Positions 1-12,464 of a stretch of 64,000 bases of DNA are shown here, piece by piece. The number at the start of each line of letters is the position of its first letter. Position 1 is the first letter of the stretch. The notes below the pieces were generated by a model. It saw only the letters and a program-made list of their open reading frames with translations. It did not search any database and was not told the DNA's origin. Origin of the DNA: Axinella damicornis. Its lineage: Eukaryota; Porifera; Demospongiae; Axinellida; Axinellidae. Where the stretch lies: contig OZ007505.1 of the NCBI GenBank assembly GCA_963931865.1, positions 4,224,824 through 4,288,823 on the forward strand, read 5' to 3'. The position numbers were made by a program, and so were the translations under genes.

Positions 1-318
1 CTTATATATATATCCACTACGGAGACAGAAGGGTTGTAATAAATGGGAGCATGTTTGGAGGTGCTTTCACCTGCAAACTTAGGTGTACAAATCGTCCATG
101 CAGCTAGCTACACATCAAGTAACTACGTTGAAAACCTCTAGGAGCAGTGTCATGTATTGCTGCACTAAATAGCTAGCTAAATCACACAGAGCTGGACAGC
201 TGCGCCACTGGAACAAGTCCAACAGCCAACAATTGAAATCAACTTTCTGCCTTTATTTATCGCTAAGTTTCAAAATGGTAAATGTCTTTGCACGGCTCTC
301 TGTAGTCATCAGATAAGA

Positions 319-723
319 TTAGTCTCATTCCCAGGCCCCGCCCAGCTTTTCGTCGCCAGCATGCAGCATGGAAAAGCGGGAGAGCGCCTGGTACATTTTA
401 TATCTTTCCTCACAATCATGAGTGACATCAGGATAGAAAGGATGGTAGATAGGGTTTGATTGAACATGGACGCACTGGGGCTCAGTAGAAGAGAGCGAAG
501 GTATACATGTACATGTGCCAGGTAATTATAACTTACCACATGTATCTACAATAGCTAGCGTCACACACACCAAGCGTTGAATGTGTAGCGGTTGAACAAT
601 ACACAAAACTTTGCCATTTCATTCTGCGATTACATCAAGCTCACGAGGAAAGATACCAGGCCCTCTCCCACTATTCCATACTGCAAGTGGCAAAAAGCTG
701 GGCAGGGCCTGGGAATGAGGCTA
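319..723. mobile_element. MITE with TAGTCTCATTCCCAGGCC-type TIRs (second copy at 25516-25953)
   Basis: The two ends are inverted copies: an opening TAGTCTCATTCCCAGGCC and a closing GGCCTGGGAATGAGGCTA-like sequence, each followed inward by an AGCTTTT(T)-containing arm and a TACCAGGC/GCCTGGTA segment. In the second copy (25516-25953) the flanks read GCTTAAGAT on the left and TCTTAAGAT on the right, an 8-9 bp target-site duplication. No coding capacity is seen. It belongs to the most abundant repeat family of the window and lies upstream of SCAMP. Confidence 0.8.
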
Positions 724-864
724 TCTTAAGATTAGCTTCAATTGCAAAGAGAAGGGGATGACAAATTTTGAGAGCTGAATTTTAGTGGAGTAACACTTAC
801 CCATACTCCCCAGGCGTACTGGGACATGATACAGAAATTAGATCAGCAGGTTCTAGCCCTCAGT

Positions 865-1160
865 ATACCATCAATATTAGATTTTAATGTGCGTCCACGT
901 GTGTGTGACGGAAGTGGGATGTTCGTGGGGCGGGAATAGACTAGTGACGCGCAACCTTCGTACTTCAATGTACTGAACCTCAAACTCTGCGAAGAACGTT
1001 CAAGAACATGGGCATGGGCTGGAATCTTCCAGAACAGGTGAGGCTACAAGCGGACGCAATCGGGGAGCAACAGCTCTGCACAGAGAGCTGTCCGGCACCG
1101 GATTACTCACGTAGGCGAACGAGGGGGAAGTAGCTGAGCGAGCGAAGCTACTTGTATAAC
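865..1160 (+). repeat. Interspersed repeat with internal VNTR (CGGACGCAATCGGGGAGCA family)
   Basis: The head contains GACGGAAGTGGGATGTTCG and GTGACGCGC. The middle has one unit of a GCGGACGCAATCGGGGAGCA motif. The tail is a CTGTCCGGC(A/G)CCGGATTAC stretch ending in the near-palindrome TAGCTGAGCGAGCGAAGCTA. The same element recurs at 26105-26388 (duplicated block), 36065-36600 (inverse orientation) and 44915-45452, with diverged pieces near 18360-18490 and 32030-32440. Longer copies carry many internal units. No ORF of its own is recognised; it is a non-autonomous interspersed repeat of unknown class. Confidence 0.75.
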
Positions 1161-1705
1161 TTATAGTAGTCTAATAACCTACTATGAAAGCTTCAAATGG
1201 GCTATTTGATAAGTTTGTCCCAGGTGGGATTTGCAGTGTTTCCAATTTGCAAACCTCAGTGTTTTCTGCATACTACTGTATACTAATGTCTGTCATACAG
1301 TGCAGGAGGGCACAATTTCTATGCCTGGGAACGAGGCTATGACTAGACTACAGGGGGTGTTACCCCCACTCAATGGGATAGTCCTATACATATTGATCCG
1401 AGTCAACCAGACAACCCTCCCTGGCCCGAAGCTCTTCAGAAACCCACCCACTGTCCTTCACTTCTGGTAGACCTACACTGACCTAACACCATGCCTATAA
1501 GGCTCACCTCATGTTGGAGTCGAGTTCCTACAGCTTTTCTAATCAGTCACGTGGAAGTCTTATGATATTCACGTGATTAGCATGGTCCCATGCCCAAAAT
1601 CGGACTTGCTTTTCGAAGGGTCTGGGAATGAGACTCGTCCCAAGCACGGATCATCTGACAGGCGCGTGACTGTGTGACTAAATAATTATTGCTTGGTAAG
1701 CGAAG

Positions 1706-3019
1706 ATGGCTGACTTCGAGGGAAATCCGTTTGCTGATCCGGACGGTATCAACCCTTTTGCAGTGAGTGATAACTCTGTAACCAACCTACATTCAGTACA
1801 GTAATTTTATAAAAGTGTGGGATGGTTAGGGGCTTATGCGGACCAACCCTTCATGTTTGGATCGTTTTTAGGTTTTTCGACATATGTGAACTGGTAAGCA
1901 ATACAGTCTTGTGAGGCAGCCCCCTGCCGTGCACAATGAACAGAGAAGGTTAATGGGGTACGAGCATTGCTATCGACCTGAAATGATACGAGATTTTAAA
2001 CAATGGACAGACGTCTTGAAAAACCTGCATGCTGCATGCTCCCCTGAGAACTAAAGCTGAAGTGTTTCATAGCTACTGTAGTAGCAGCAAAGAAGTCTTG
2101 GTTCTCCACGGCAAGATTAGTGATGCCGACCAATTCCGAAAAAAAAAGCTTCCCCCTACATTTCGCCATATCTAAGTGATGCAATGCGTCCTGACAGATA
2201 CTGCAGTGTGGTTGGGCAGCACTGTACAGTGCGGTAGGACTAGGCTGGTGTACTCGAATCCCCACACATTCTGCCATATTTCGTGGTAGGGGGTTGGCAC
2301 GTGAGACTATAAGCAATCGTCTTGACCTTCAAAATGACCAACAGGAAGTGCATTTGATGTGATGCTCTTTAATTAGAACACTAGCCTATGCCCTTTGTCT
2401 TGCTGAAAGGAGACAGTTGAGACCGTGTATAGTATGTGATCAGGGGAGTTTAAAGTCAGGTCTGCTATAGCCTCATTCCCAGACCTTGGTTTGATCAACC
2501 CCTGCCGCCGAATGGTTTCGCGGCCGGCTTTCAGCAACATCCTCGGGCTTCATTTAATATTGGGTCAAGAGGCCATGAGCAGGTACATGTACATGGCCTC
2601 TTGACCAATCTTTGGTCACGATTTCCTGTCCATGTGCTGTTAATCAAACAGTGGGATTTCCTTGGTGATGTGAATATCTGCCAGGAATTACCCTTCATAG
2701 TTGACTCACTAACTCCATATACATGTGCACACACACTCACTCACACCACACACACACACACACTCACACCACACACACACACACACTCACACCACACACA
2801 CTCACATACTCACACACACACCACACACACCACACACTCACACCACACACACTCACGTACTTACACACTCACACCACACACACACTCACACCACACACTC
2901 ACACCACACACCTACACTCACACCCCTCCCAGGATCCCTCAGTAACGAAGGCGACACAGCCAAAGCCAGCTGAGGAAGAGTACAACCCATTTGCTGAACA
3001 GGAGAAGAAGGCAGCAGAG
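1706..3019 (+). CDS. SCAMP: SCAMP, 5' fragment (exons 1-2 only)
   Basis: Two exons are visible. Exon 1 (1706-1762) starts MADFEGNPFADPDG and ends at a GCA|GTGAGT donor. Exon 2 (2933-3019) follows a CCTCCCAG acceptor and encodes a segment with a further NPF motif (EYNPFAEQ), ending GCAGAG|GTGAGA. Both are identical in protein to the first two exons of the complete gene at 26944-37681. The rest of the gene is not present before the assembly gap at 5155. No stop or frameshift is seen, so this is a truncated copy and not a decayed one. It may be the other allele of the same locus and not an independent gene. Confidence 0.9.
2718..2930 (+). repeat. CA-rich microsatellite (CACACTCACACCACA)n before SCAMP exon 2
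   Basis: Imperfect ACAC/CTCAC/ACCACA tandem sequence. It differs in length and order from the matching stretch in copy 2 (27952-28115). It runs directly into the pyrimidine-rich 3' splice site of SCAMP exon 2. Frames read through it are low-complexity His/Thr strings and not genes. Confidence 0.9.
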
Positions 3020-3374
3020 GTGAGACTTGTTCCTAACGGCCTCCTAATTGTAGCTAGCCTTTATGAAATCAAGAGCTATTGAGCACCCAAGAGTGCATGA
3101 TGACAGCATTGTCCCTGCCGTGATGACAATGATGTCATCATGTGCTCTTGAACACTGCAAAGTTGTGTGAAGGTGCATTCAACTTGTAACCTGGTGTTGT
3201 CGAATAAGAGTACGCAAAGCTCCTTTGTATAGATTTGAAATGCACATATTTATAGTCTGAATTGCAAATGTGCAAGAACTTAGTGGTTACCATATAAGGG
3301 GTTTGTTCGGGCTAATTCAACAACATGTGATTTGAACACTCCTTTGTACCACTTCACAGTGCTCCTGGTAATGG

Positions 3375-3836
3375 TTAGCCTCGTTCCCAGGCCGTTTTGG
3401 GAGGGAGAAACGGCCTGGCAACTTCCGCAAGTTCAAACTGTTTACGGACGTAACGTCGCGGCAATTGCATACCTCATTCAATCAGTGAAGTCCACGTGAT
3501 ACTTCTGATATTTCACCGGCTGAGGATGGTCCTTTCCTGCTCGTGGAAGCAACTGTTTGCGCAGGTTCTGCGACGGAAGGTAAGCAGAAGACGAACGAAC
3601 AAAAGTCGTCGTGCAGAGCACTTACACTAATGCGATCGAGCGATCAACTATTGTGATGAATGGGCGTGACTGCGACCTTTCAACACATGACGCAATTCGA
3701 TTTACTGTTGTCATGTGACAGCGATCTGAGATCTGATTGGGACTTCCAACTCTCTGGCAGCGGAAGTAACAGTTTGAACTGGCGGAAGTTGCCAGGCTGT
3801 TTTTCCCTCCCAAAACGGCCTGGGAACGAGGCTAGA
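3375..3836. mobile_element. MITE with ~65 bp TIRs, inserted only in copy 1
   Basis: The element opens with TTAGCCTCGTTCCCAGGCCG and closes with the inverse (CGGCCTGGGAACGAGGCTAG). The arms stay complementary for about 65 bp, through a TTTTGGGAGGGAGAAAC segment and a GAAGTT/AACTTC stretch. TAATGG occurs directly before (3369-3374) and after (3837-3842). The duplicated block at 28555-28570 carries a single TAATGA and no insertion, so it is an empty site. Non-coding. Confidence 0.9.
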
Positions 3837-4226
3837 TAATGGTAGGAGTGAGAGTGGTGTTCTGCCGTGTTGGCTATCCCAGTAAAGCATACATGTGGGT
3901 TAGGAGAGGTCATCCTGCTGACTGCCTTCTTCTGACCCAGTACATGTAGATGCCTTTTTGGAAAAATTGTCTCGGCAGTTTGCGTGCAAGACTGATACAA
4001 GTGTTGGACACTACAGATGGTTTAACAAGATTTGCTCGGTAGCTACATGTAGCTATAGCTCTGAGATTAGATCAAATCTTGGCGCATGCTGCCGTACTGA
4101 TGAAAGACTTTACAGTGTGTCAACAGGCAAATACGTCACAATTTGTTGCACCAATAGACACTTATGATGGACAAACTTCAATGAAAGGCGCACTGGTCAT
4201 ACCTTTGACTTGGAAGTATACGCAAG

Positions 4227-4316
4227 TAGCCTCGTTCCCGGGCTCCTCCCCAGCTTTTTGTCGCATACTGTACAGTATGCGACAAAAAGCTGGGGAGGAG
4301 CCTGGGAACGAGGCTA
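4227..4316. mobile_element. 90 bp near-perfect palindromic MITE
   Basis: Both halves are inverse copies around the centre at 4271/4272 (ACTGTACAGT). The ends are TAGCCTCGTTCC and GGAACGAGGCTA. Flanks are TACGCAAG (left) and TACGCGAG (right), an 8 bp target duplication with one mismatch. The transcript or single strand would fold into one long hairpin. It is the shortest member of the TAGCCTCGTTCCCAGGCC family in this window. Confidence 0.85.
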
Positions 4317-5154
4317 TACGCGAGCACACAGACAAAGTGGCTTGAAGAGAAGACTTAGACTAAATTTGTCAATGGAGGAATACTGATGTAGTCTACGAGC
4401 ATCTAGCTAGCTACACGTTGCCTACGTTGGTCAGTGGTTTCTCGTTGCCTTCTTAGCCATCTCCTCTCTTGGTCAGTTTGTAGTTACTGTAGTCGTTGCT
4501 CTCTCTGTTCCGGACTCTCTTGTTCGGGCCTTCTTTGCCGTTGCCTTTTTCTCAGTCAGCTTGTATAGTCTATGTTCTTGACACTCCTCAGACGATCATT
4601 CTTGCGTATACCTTGTAAGCTGACTTCTTGCTGTTTAGCCTCTCTTGCTGAATCTCACATGATCTTGTTTGTGTTGTCTAGCACAGTAGGGTGCGGCCAC
4701 ATGCACAGTACTAGTTAGTAAATCCGTCGCGCATGCGCTCCAGCTATGTGGACAGACAGACGTATACGTACCCAGCACTGTGTCTTGGTGCTTCGGCGCC
4801 GAGACAAAAATGAAGATACAGTACCATGCAAGGCATGCAACGTAGAACACATATCTACATGTAGCATGGCAGTATGTGACCGTCTTACACACCAATTGCT
4901 GAACGAGCAGTTGCTGACCAAGCCAGCTCCTTATTGCTGAGTTTGTTATTGCATCACTGTCATGTGAGAGATCAAGTACCCGGCCCTTCCCACTGTTAGT
5001 GTATATACAGTGACAAAGAGCTGGGGCGTGGCCTGGTAATAGGCTATAGACACATTCGTAAGACAACAAACAAACACTTGGCATGATTAGTCAAGTACTA
5101 GTTAACAATGCGGCACAACATGTGCATGGTAATCATGTGTTTTTGTGGATCTGT

Positions 5155-5354
5155 NNNNNNNNNNNNNNNNNNNNNNNNNNNNNNNNNNNNNNNNNNNNNN
5201 NNNNNNNNNNNNNNNNNNNNNNNNNNNNNNNNNNNNNNNNNNNNNNNNNNNNNNNNNNNNNNNNNNNNNNNNNNNNNNNNNNNNNNNNNNNNNNNNNNNN
5301 NNNNNNNNNNNNNNNNNNNNNNNNNNNNNNNNNNNNNNNNNNNNNNNNNNNNNN
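5155..5354. other. Assembly gap (200 Ns)
   Basis: Exactly 200 undetermined bases, a fixed scaffolding-gap size. The left flank is the end of the duplicated SCAMP block. The right flank is unrelated sequence leading into the 3' part of KHDC4. The last exon(s) of KHDC4 were not found between 5355 and 6196, so they may be in the missing sequence. Confidence 1.
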
Positions 5355-6078
5355 TGGAACTGTTTTCATTGGGGAAAATAGGGAAAACAGCTCTATCTCG
5401 GGAACAACACAACGTATGAACACCAAATTTGTACCAGTGCGTTGCTTAGGACCTGTAAATTCTTATGATCCCCATATAATAGGGCTTCTGTATATTGGGT
5501 GACGTTAAAGCTAATAAAAGGCAAAATCCACTATTTTGTTAGAGGGGGAAAGACCATGGTCAAAATGTGTCCACGTCCCTCAGTGACCAAAGCAGTTATG
5601 GTGACAAAAATCAGGCCTGGAACAGAAGGAACTTAGGCCTTTCCAGTGGATCAGGAATTTCGCTGAAAGCTGCTTCAGGGAAGGAACAGGAAATGGTGTC
5701 TCGAAATGAATGTGCCATGTCTGATCTTTGATATTATCAGACAGTCACTTGCATTGCCCTTAGTGCGAACAGGAAATGATGGTTGGGTGCCATTTTGGAG
5801 TGCCAGCTAACCTGTGCCCATGCTACATTTCTGTGGTATTTCCGAGTTTCTGCATTGTTTCATCTCCATGTGGGAGTGTCTGATTATACATGGCGGCCGA
5901 TAATTGATCACTTACTCTATTATCTATGCTTCAACGTGGAAGCGAAGGTAAGAGGCTGCTTGTGCATTGCCATGAAGGGAAGCCTATGGCGATCAGTGCC
6001 GCCTGTTTGGTCAAGATCTTGCTGTAATTATTATGGTCCTTTCGACTGTGTGCACAACAATGTGCTACACACACGACA

Positions 6079-6140
<62 letters not shown>

Positions 6141-6196
6141 ACACACACGCACTTTGAAAAGACCGGACTAGAAGACACGACTGATTATAAACGTAC
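5355..6196. other. Region between the gap and the last recognised KHDC4 exon
   Basis: No protein-coding exon can be supported on either strand. It contains a perfect (CA)n run at about 6079-6137. The C-terminal end of KHDC4 expected on the minus strand was looked for here and not recognised. Confidence 0.6.
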
Positions 6197-9100
6197 CTTT
6201 AGCCATAAGACCGGCAGGGAGAGAGGGAGGTGGCATTAATTGAAAGTCTTTAGTCGTATGGCCAACTGGAGGTTTATGTGGTGGAGGCATGGTGCTTGTG
6301 TCAACATCCTTAGGCTGAACTGGTTTCCATGCCAAACTAGAATCTGGTTCCACCTCTTCCTTTCTCTCTTCTGGTTCCTTGCGTTCAGTGTCATCCTTCT
6401 CCAGGCTCTCAGTTTTGGAAATCATTTCAGGGTGCTTCTGTTCGGGTATATTTTCCAAGGGTTCGTCCTGATGTGCGGTTACATACTCTTCACTGGTCCT
6501 TTCATTGGTGAATGAATTCTAAATATAAAGACAGAAACTATATAAAAGAATCTTCCACTTTATTAATTTGGCAGTCTGTGAGAAACTCACTAGAATAATT
6601 ATTGACTTAAACTGAGTTATGTCAGCTATAGATCCGAGCCAGGCCTCATGATAATTCGGCTGATTCAGAAATGAAATTCCAGGTTTCTGTTGCTATGACA
6701 AACTCTTGTACCCATGCAGATAGTCTGCATCCCAGATTATACATGTAAGTAAATCGGATGTACCCTGTCCGAGTTACAGCCTCCCAAGTTCCCAATTGAA
6801 GCACATTCGAATTTTTCAACTGAAGAAACCTCCATACTGCGAAATTATACAACCTGTACAGACCTAATTAGATTTCATCAGCCACCTGCGAACATTAACT
6901 ACATGTGGACCCATATCAAAAAGCTGGTATCAGTACAGATAGGAGCCTTGTTATGGGCTCCTGGTACAGAGGAATGTGTGGACTTAATGTCTGGAGGGTC
7001 TGAGGTATGTCCTGACACAGAAGCTACTTGACCAGCAAGGTAGATATTAATTCCACACCAGGTAAGGCCCTGGGTGGGGCACTGGGTGGGACACTGGGCG
7101 GGGCACTGGGTGGGACATCTAGGGGCTATACGACCGGATCTAGGATTGACCTGCTGCGACAGCATTTCAGACCTTGCCTCTTCTCAACACCCTTCCTCCC
7201 CCTGGAGCCAGGAAGGTATGTACTACCTAGTAATTATCCGGTGTTGGGATGATATCATGAGCACTGCATACTGAAGACTGAGTGGACTAATCAGACGCCT
7301 GTATTCAGCCTCGAGACAGGAAGTAGAAGTGCTTGTAATTAATCATTAATGGTAATACTACTATGTGCAACTTGAGAATGTAAATGGTGGGGGAAGCTGC
7401 CCTTGTGTCCTCATGGGGGAGGTTGCCCTCCCCTCCTTTGCCCTCCCCTCCTTCCCCCTGCCTCATGACATCAGACTGACTCCCATGAGCCTATCCAGTA
7501 TCCTCATTAACCTGACTTGCCAACCTTCAACCCCACCATCGAATGGGTTAAACAGGAAGGGAGGGGCAGCATGAAACTGTATCACATCGTTCGGACAGGA
7601 ATGTCACGTCCAAGAAAGGAAAGAGGGGTGGGGGGAGGGAGTGATACTGGAATTCTACCTGATAGACATTACAGGTATGCCCATTTATAGGTCGAGGGGG
7701 AGGAGGGATGAAGGTTCAGGAAGGGAGTATAGGCTTATGTGGCTAGTAGAGTGATTCTGATATGTTGAGCATGCGGAAGGGGAAGGGCTACCATCCATAA
7801 ATGGTAGAGCAAGTACACTGGGGGAGGAGTGGGGGGGGGGGGGGGGGGTTGCTTTGTGTTCATGGAGCACCCAGAGCTGGCTGATCCAACCAATCAGAGG
7901 GCCACATTTGGCTCCTAGACAGGAAGTGAAAGCAGCTGCAGTGCAGTGAGAAATTTGGTGAGCTTTAAATTTCTAGTCACAAGTACATGACCACCATTAG
8001 CAAGAACGAGGCAAGCTACATCTAAACCGCTCAAGAATGATCCGTGAGCAGACATTGCTATCTGGTGGTTGTCAGCACCTACTTACAAAAGCATTTCTGC
8101 AGACAGTACTGAGGTAAAAAAGTTTAAGTGGGCACATCAGCTGGAGTTACACGCATGAATGAATCAGAGGTCGTGATGACTGCTGGATCAAAGTTTGGCA
8201 ATATCCTCAGCAATCGCCAAATCAAGTCCTTGCCAATTTTTCATGCTGTATGGTAGGTTGCTATCTAACAGCAATTCATTCATTGCCTTAGCTAAAGGCC
8301 TGTGTTCATGGAGAATTGGCCAGCAATGGGAGGCAGGCATTCCCTCACTCAATGTACACTGGCCCGAGAAGACCATGTTTGGGCAAAGGCATAAAGTAAT
8401 AACAGGCTTTCACTTCCTGTATAGGGGCCAAATGAGGCCCTCTGATTGGTTAATTCTTTTAAAGTTAAGTACAGTGTATTGATACACCTAGAAACACAGC
8501 AAGTTTCCATTACTGTGAGCAACACTCGGGGAAGGTGGACGAAGGTGGACAACGTGGATATGAATAGGACATCAGTTTTTTATTTTATTTTTTAAATCAA
8601 TTGCAATCTTTGCATGAGTGGGAGAGCCTGGGGGATGAGGCCAGGTAAAACTAATCTGATCACACGCACCTTGCACAGGTGCAGGCTGCATGCTCCTGCC
8701 AGCAAATTAAACACAGTACACAATGATTGACAATAGTCCAGTACACGACCTATTAAGGGAGAGTGCCTTGTACTTAATTGCAAGGTGCTGTAATAAGAGT
8801 TTGGTGACATCCTCGATACCAGTTTGATGACTATGTTTTTGAATTTTAATCCCGGGTAAACAGCACCAGAGGTAAACAGCACCAGAGGTAAACAGAACGA
8901 GAGGTAAACAGAACGAGAGGTAAATAGCGCCACAGGTAAAGATCGGCACACCCATTGCCACCTCCTCAATGCCCTCCAGGCACACTAAGAATACCAGAGG
9001 TAAACAGCGCCACAGGTAAAGATCGGCACACCCATTGCCACCTCCTCAATGCCCTCCAGGCACACTAAGAATACTGCAGAGAAGCATGTAGGAGCATACA

Positions 9101-12100
9101 CAGGCGTGCACACCAATTACAAGTCTTTGTAGGGTGTAGCAACATCATGCTTGTTCACTAATTATCCCACCCTCTGCATACGTGTGCATTTGTTGATGTA
9201 GGAGTTTTAGTAGGGTTCCACCGATACTGGTATCGGTATCGGTCCGATACCAGCCAGTGGCGAGGTATCGGGTGCCGGCTATTGGGTATTATTGCCCTAT
9301 GACAGGAGTCTGACTGAGTGCCTGCTCGAGCATTCAACGATGCCAGGCAAGTTAAGAGAGGGTTTTGGTAGCTGAATACTGCTGATGAAAACAAGGTTTG
9401 TTGCAAAATTTGTTAACAAAGCTTATCAAGTATATACCTACATGTATCACGCAGTGGTATTGGAATCGGAATCAGTAGTATCGCTAAATTTGGTATTGGT
9501 AACTTTGAGCCCACATAATTGTTTGAGCTCACGTAATGTTTGTGGTAACTGGGTGGTTTATGCTGAGAGGGTCACACAAACATTACCAAATGAAGACACG
9601 TTTAGTGTCTGTCGAAACAATATCTGCCAAATATGGCAGGTACATCTAAACACACCATAGCTGTCCCTGTTGTTTTCTCACAAAGTATAATTTTCAGGAC
9701 TGAGACAAAACCACAAAAACATTTGGTCAGCCTGAATACATAATTTTATTAGGTCACAATTAGTGGGTTGCCTCTAGGTACTTGAAAACACAAACACCAC
9801 TAATTGGGATAGGAGGCTCAAACACATTATCTAATTAGAGACAAATTGAGCAACAAATTACCAATAGTAGGAGTAATTACATCACCTTTACGCTCATTAA
9901 CTGCTAAAATCAATTTTTTTCTAGTGACAACCACTCTCCTGGCAGAGCAACTCACTGGTACGGCAAACCTCGCCTTTCTCAGAATTTACTCTCCGCTCAT
10001 GGATACTTCAGCAGGCTCCGATTGTCTTGTGTTTTTCCAGGCTGCTAGTTAGGGCGGCTAACGTATGGCTCATTCCGATGATCACACATGGTATGTGACG
10101 TCATATACTGTCTGACAGCTGAAGCGAGTAATGGCGACCAATGGGAAAAGCATAGCTCTACCACTAAGGTGAGTAAGTTTACTCGAGGTAGTGGCGATCA
10201 TGAAGGTGTAGTGACACTTGTATGCCTGTCATGAGTGCTGGGAGGATTCATTATGCCCCACAAGGAGTGTGATGCTAGCAAGATTGCAGTAATTGATCAG
10301 GAAATGTCAGAATCGACTCGCATGACATAATGGAGGAAATTCGTAGTTACGTAATCAGTCACATGTTGAGTTTTGCTTAGTACAATGCCTACTAGTGTGT
10401 GTACAGTTTCTCAGAAAACAAAGAAGTGCCTAGTAGCCTGCATGCTCACTGTTTGTTGATGTGTGGACTGTGTGGTTATGAGTATCGAATAATTTTGGTC
10501 TGCCATAAACAATATTGAAATTGCGGTGTCGATAATTTGGACAGAGTGAAAACGGTGGTTTTCACAGCTATTCATACAACTGTCGTTTCTGAGGTAAGTA
10601 CCAGTCACTTTTTCATTTGTAACTTATACATTGCACTAAAGGCTGAAATATTTTCCTCTTTCACACGAACTGCTGATTTTTGTGCACACTGACATTATAC
10701 TGACAGACTGACAGACTGACTAACTAACTGACTGACAAAGCTATCCCTTGCTGTGCATGCGCACACGGGGTAATGATATTCAGGGTCTGCAATTTGGGCT
10801 AGAAGAGTAGAACTGGGTGGAGGTAATTGATTAATTGCATACATGTAATTGAATTATCCATAATTATAGTATTTTAATTGCAATAGCAACTGTACATCCC
10901 TTTCATGTACATCATACACACAAATGCAACATGCCATACATTGGCCAACAGAGCAGCTGCTAAAATAGGATTATGTTTCTCCTTTCACAGCCATTCTCAT
11001 GTACATTGCACATAGCTACAGATGTTAACATTTGCTGCTGAAATAGCAATGCAAGAGTCAGTCAGTCAGACATCAGTCAGACATCTGTCCGTACACATAC
11101 GAGACACAATGTCTGTCTCTTGTGAACATGGGGTGGATGAGCATGGGTGGGTCCAGATCCCATGACAAGAGGTGGGTCCAGATCCCACAAGAGGTGGGGT
11201 CAAGGTACTGATTGGCAGGGCTAGAGTAAGTGTAGGTCTAGTCTTGGTCCTAGTGGTCCCAGACCCAACCAACCCCAGTGCGGATCACGAGTGGGGAAGG
11301 AATACTGGAAGCGACATACACGCTGGATAAAAGAGCGCCTGGGAACGAGGCTAGATGAAAGGTATGGGATTGTGACTAGTGTAGGTCCTGATTGGTATGG
11401 CTGGCTGAACGTGGTTGGCCCCAGGTCAGGCGGATGAGCGTGGTTGGCCCCAGGTCTGGCGGATGAGGGTGGGTTGGCCCAGGTCTGGCAGATGAGCGTG
11501 GTTGGCCCCAGGTCTGGCGGATGAGCGTGGTTGGCCCCAGGTCTGGCGGATGAGGGTGGGTGGGCCCAGGTCTGGCAGATGAGGGTGGGTCGGCCCAGGT
11601 CTGGCGGATGAGGGTGGGTCGACCCAGGTCGGGTGGATGAGGGTGAGTGGGCCCAGGTCGGGTGGATGAGCGTGAGCGGACCCAGATCGGCGGATGAGTG
11701 GGCCGATATCCTGATCAGTTGGACATGAGTGCACTCAGTTCTACAGTAAATAATTGTTAATGTTCTCACGTGGGGTACACATGTCTTCATCTCTTGTCCT
11801 CATCTCTTGGCCTCATCTTGGCTAGTACTGCCCTATGTATGGCCACACACTAGAGTCCAGGCACCAGCCCAAAGGCGAGGGAGTTTATAAACCAAACATA
11901 CCATGCTACATACCATGCTACATGTGCATTCCCATGTATTGATAAGGATGACATGCCTCCCGTGTCTTAATTAAGTCGCACACTGTGTGCGTATTGTACC
12001 GGTTTTGCCTAGCAACGATTTTGACAGGATATATCAGTCGTTAGGCAAGCATACAGTATGGTTACCGATACCTTGTCTGGTACCTTGGGAACACAGCTCG

Positions 12101-12408
12101 GGCTGGCACTGCCCCGGCCGTGGGCGTGGACGTGCACGAGGGGCACACACACAAACACACTACTGCTATAGGAGTGAAGGGGGAAAAAAATGTATGCATA
12201 GAGAGAGCGAGTACCTGTTCTGTAAATCTCCTTTTAGGTGGGTCGGGGACAGGAGGACTGTGTGTGTGTGTGAGTAGGTGTGTGTTTGTGTGTGTGCGTG
12301 TGTGTGCATGTGTGTGTGTGTGTGTGAGTAGGTGTGTGTTTGTGTGTGTGCATGCATGTGTATGTGTGTGTGCATGTGTGCATGTGTATGTGTGTGTGCG
12401 TGTGTGTG

Positions 12409-12464
<56 letters not shown>

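Larger units (their letters stand above)
1..5154. repeat. Copy 1 of a ~5 kb duplicated block (upstream region and 5' end of SCAMP)
   Basis: This stretch aligns almost base for base with 25185-29720. Shared landmarks include the opening after a TATATATATCC run, the MITE at about 319-723, the repeat at 865-1160, the SCAMP start codon, the CA-rich stretch before exon 2, and the final bases ending in GTGGATCTGT. The copies differ by scattered SNPs, microsatellite lengths, a poly-G tract present only in copy 2, a MITE present only in copy 1 (3375-3836), and unrelated sequence at about 3955-4680 versus 28675-29290. Homology runs up to the assembly gap at 5155. This pattern fits an allelic (haplotype) copy better than an old segmental duplication. 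Confidence 0.93.
6519..12214. other. Large KHDC4 intron (5.7 kb)
   Basis: Lies between the KRRFTEQ exon and the last recognised exon. No further coding exon is supported. Contents: GGGGCACTGGGTGGGACACT-type short repeats at about 7072-7117, an 18-base G run (7831-7848), a MITE-end fragment with TGCATGCGCACACGGGGTAA (about 10680-10775), the short direct repeats at 8855-9075, and the minisatellite at 11405-11700. Confidence 0.7.

Noticed and set aside
3958..4345. Short plus-strand frames in copy 1 only
   Set aside because: They cross a palindromic MITE and have no equivalent in copy 2; no coding signal.
6033..6239. CA-repeat region as a possible CRISPR or structured array
   Set aside because: It is a plain (CA)n microsatellite without spacers, in a eukaryotic context.
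11221..11790. Open frame with repeating [13 protein letters not shown] units
   Set aside because: It is the translation of a 28 bp minisatellite; a multi-frame open reading is expected when the unit lacks stops.
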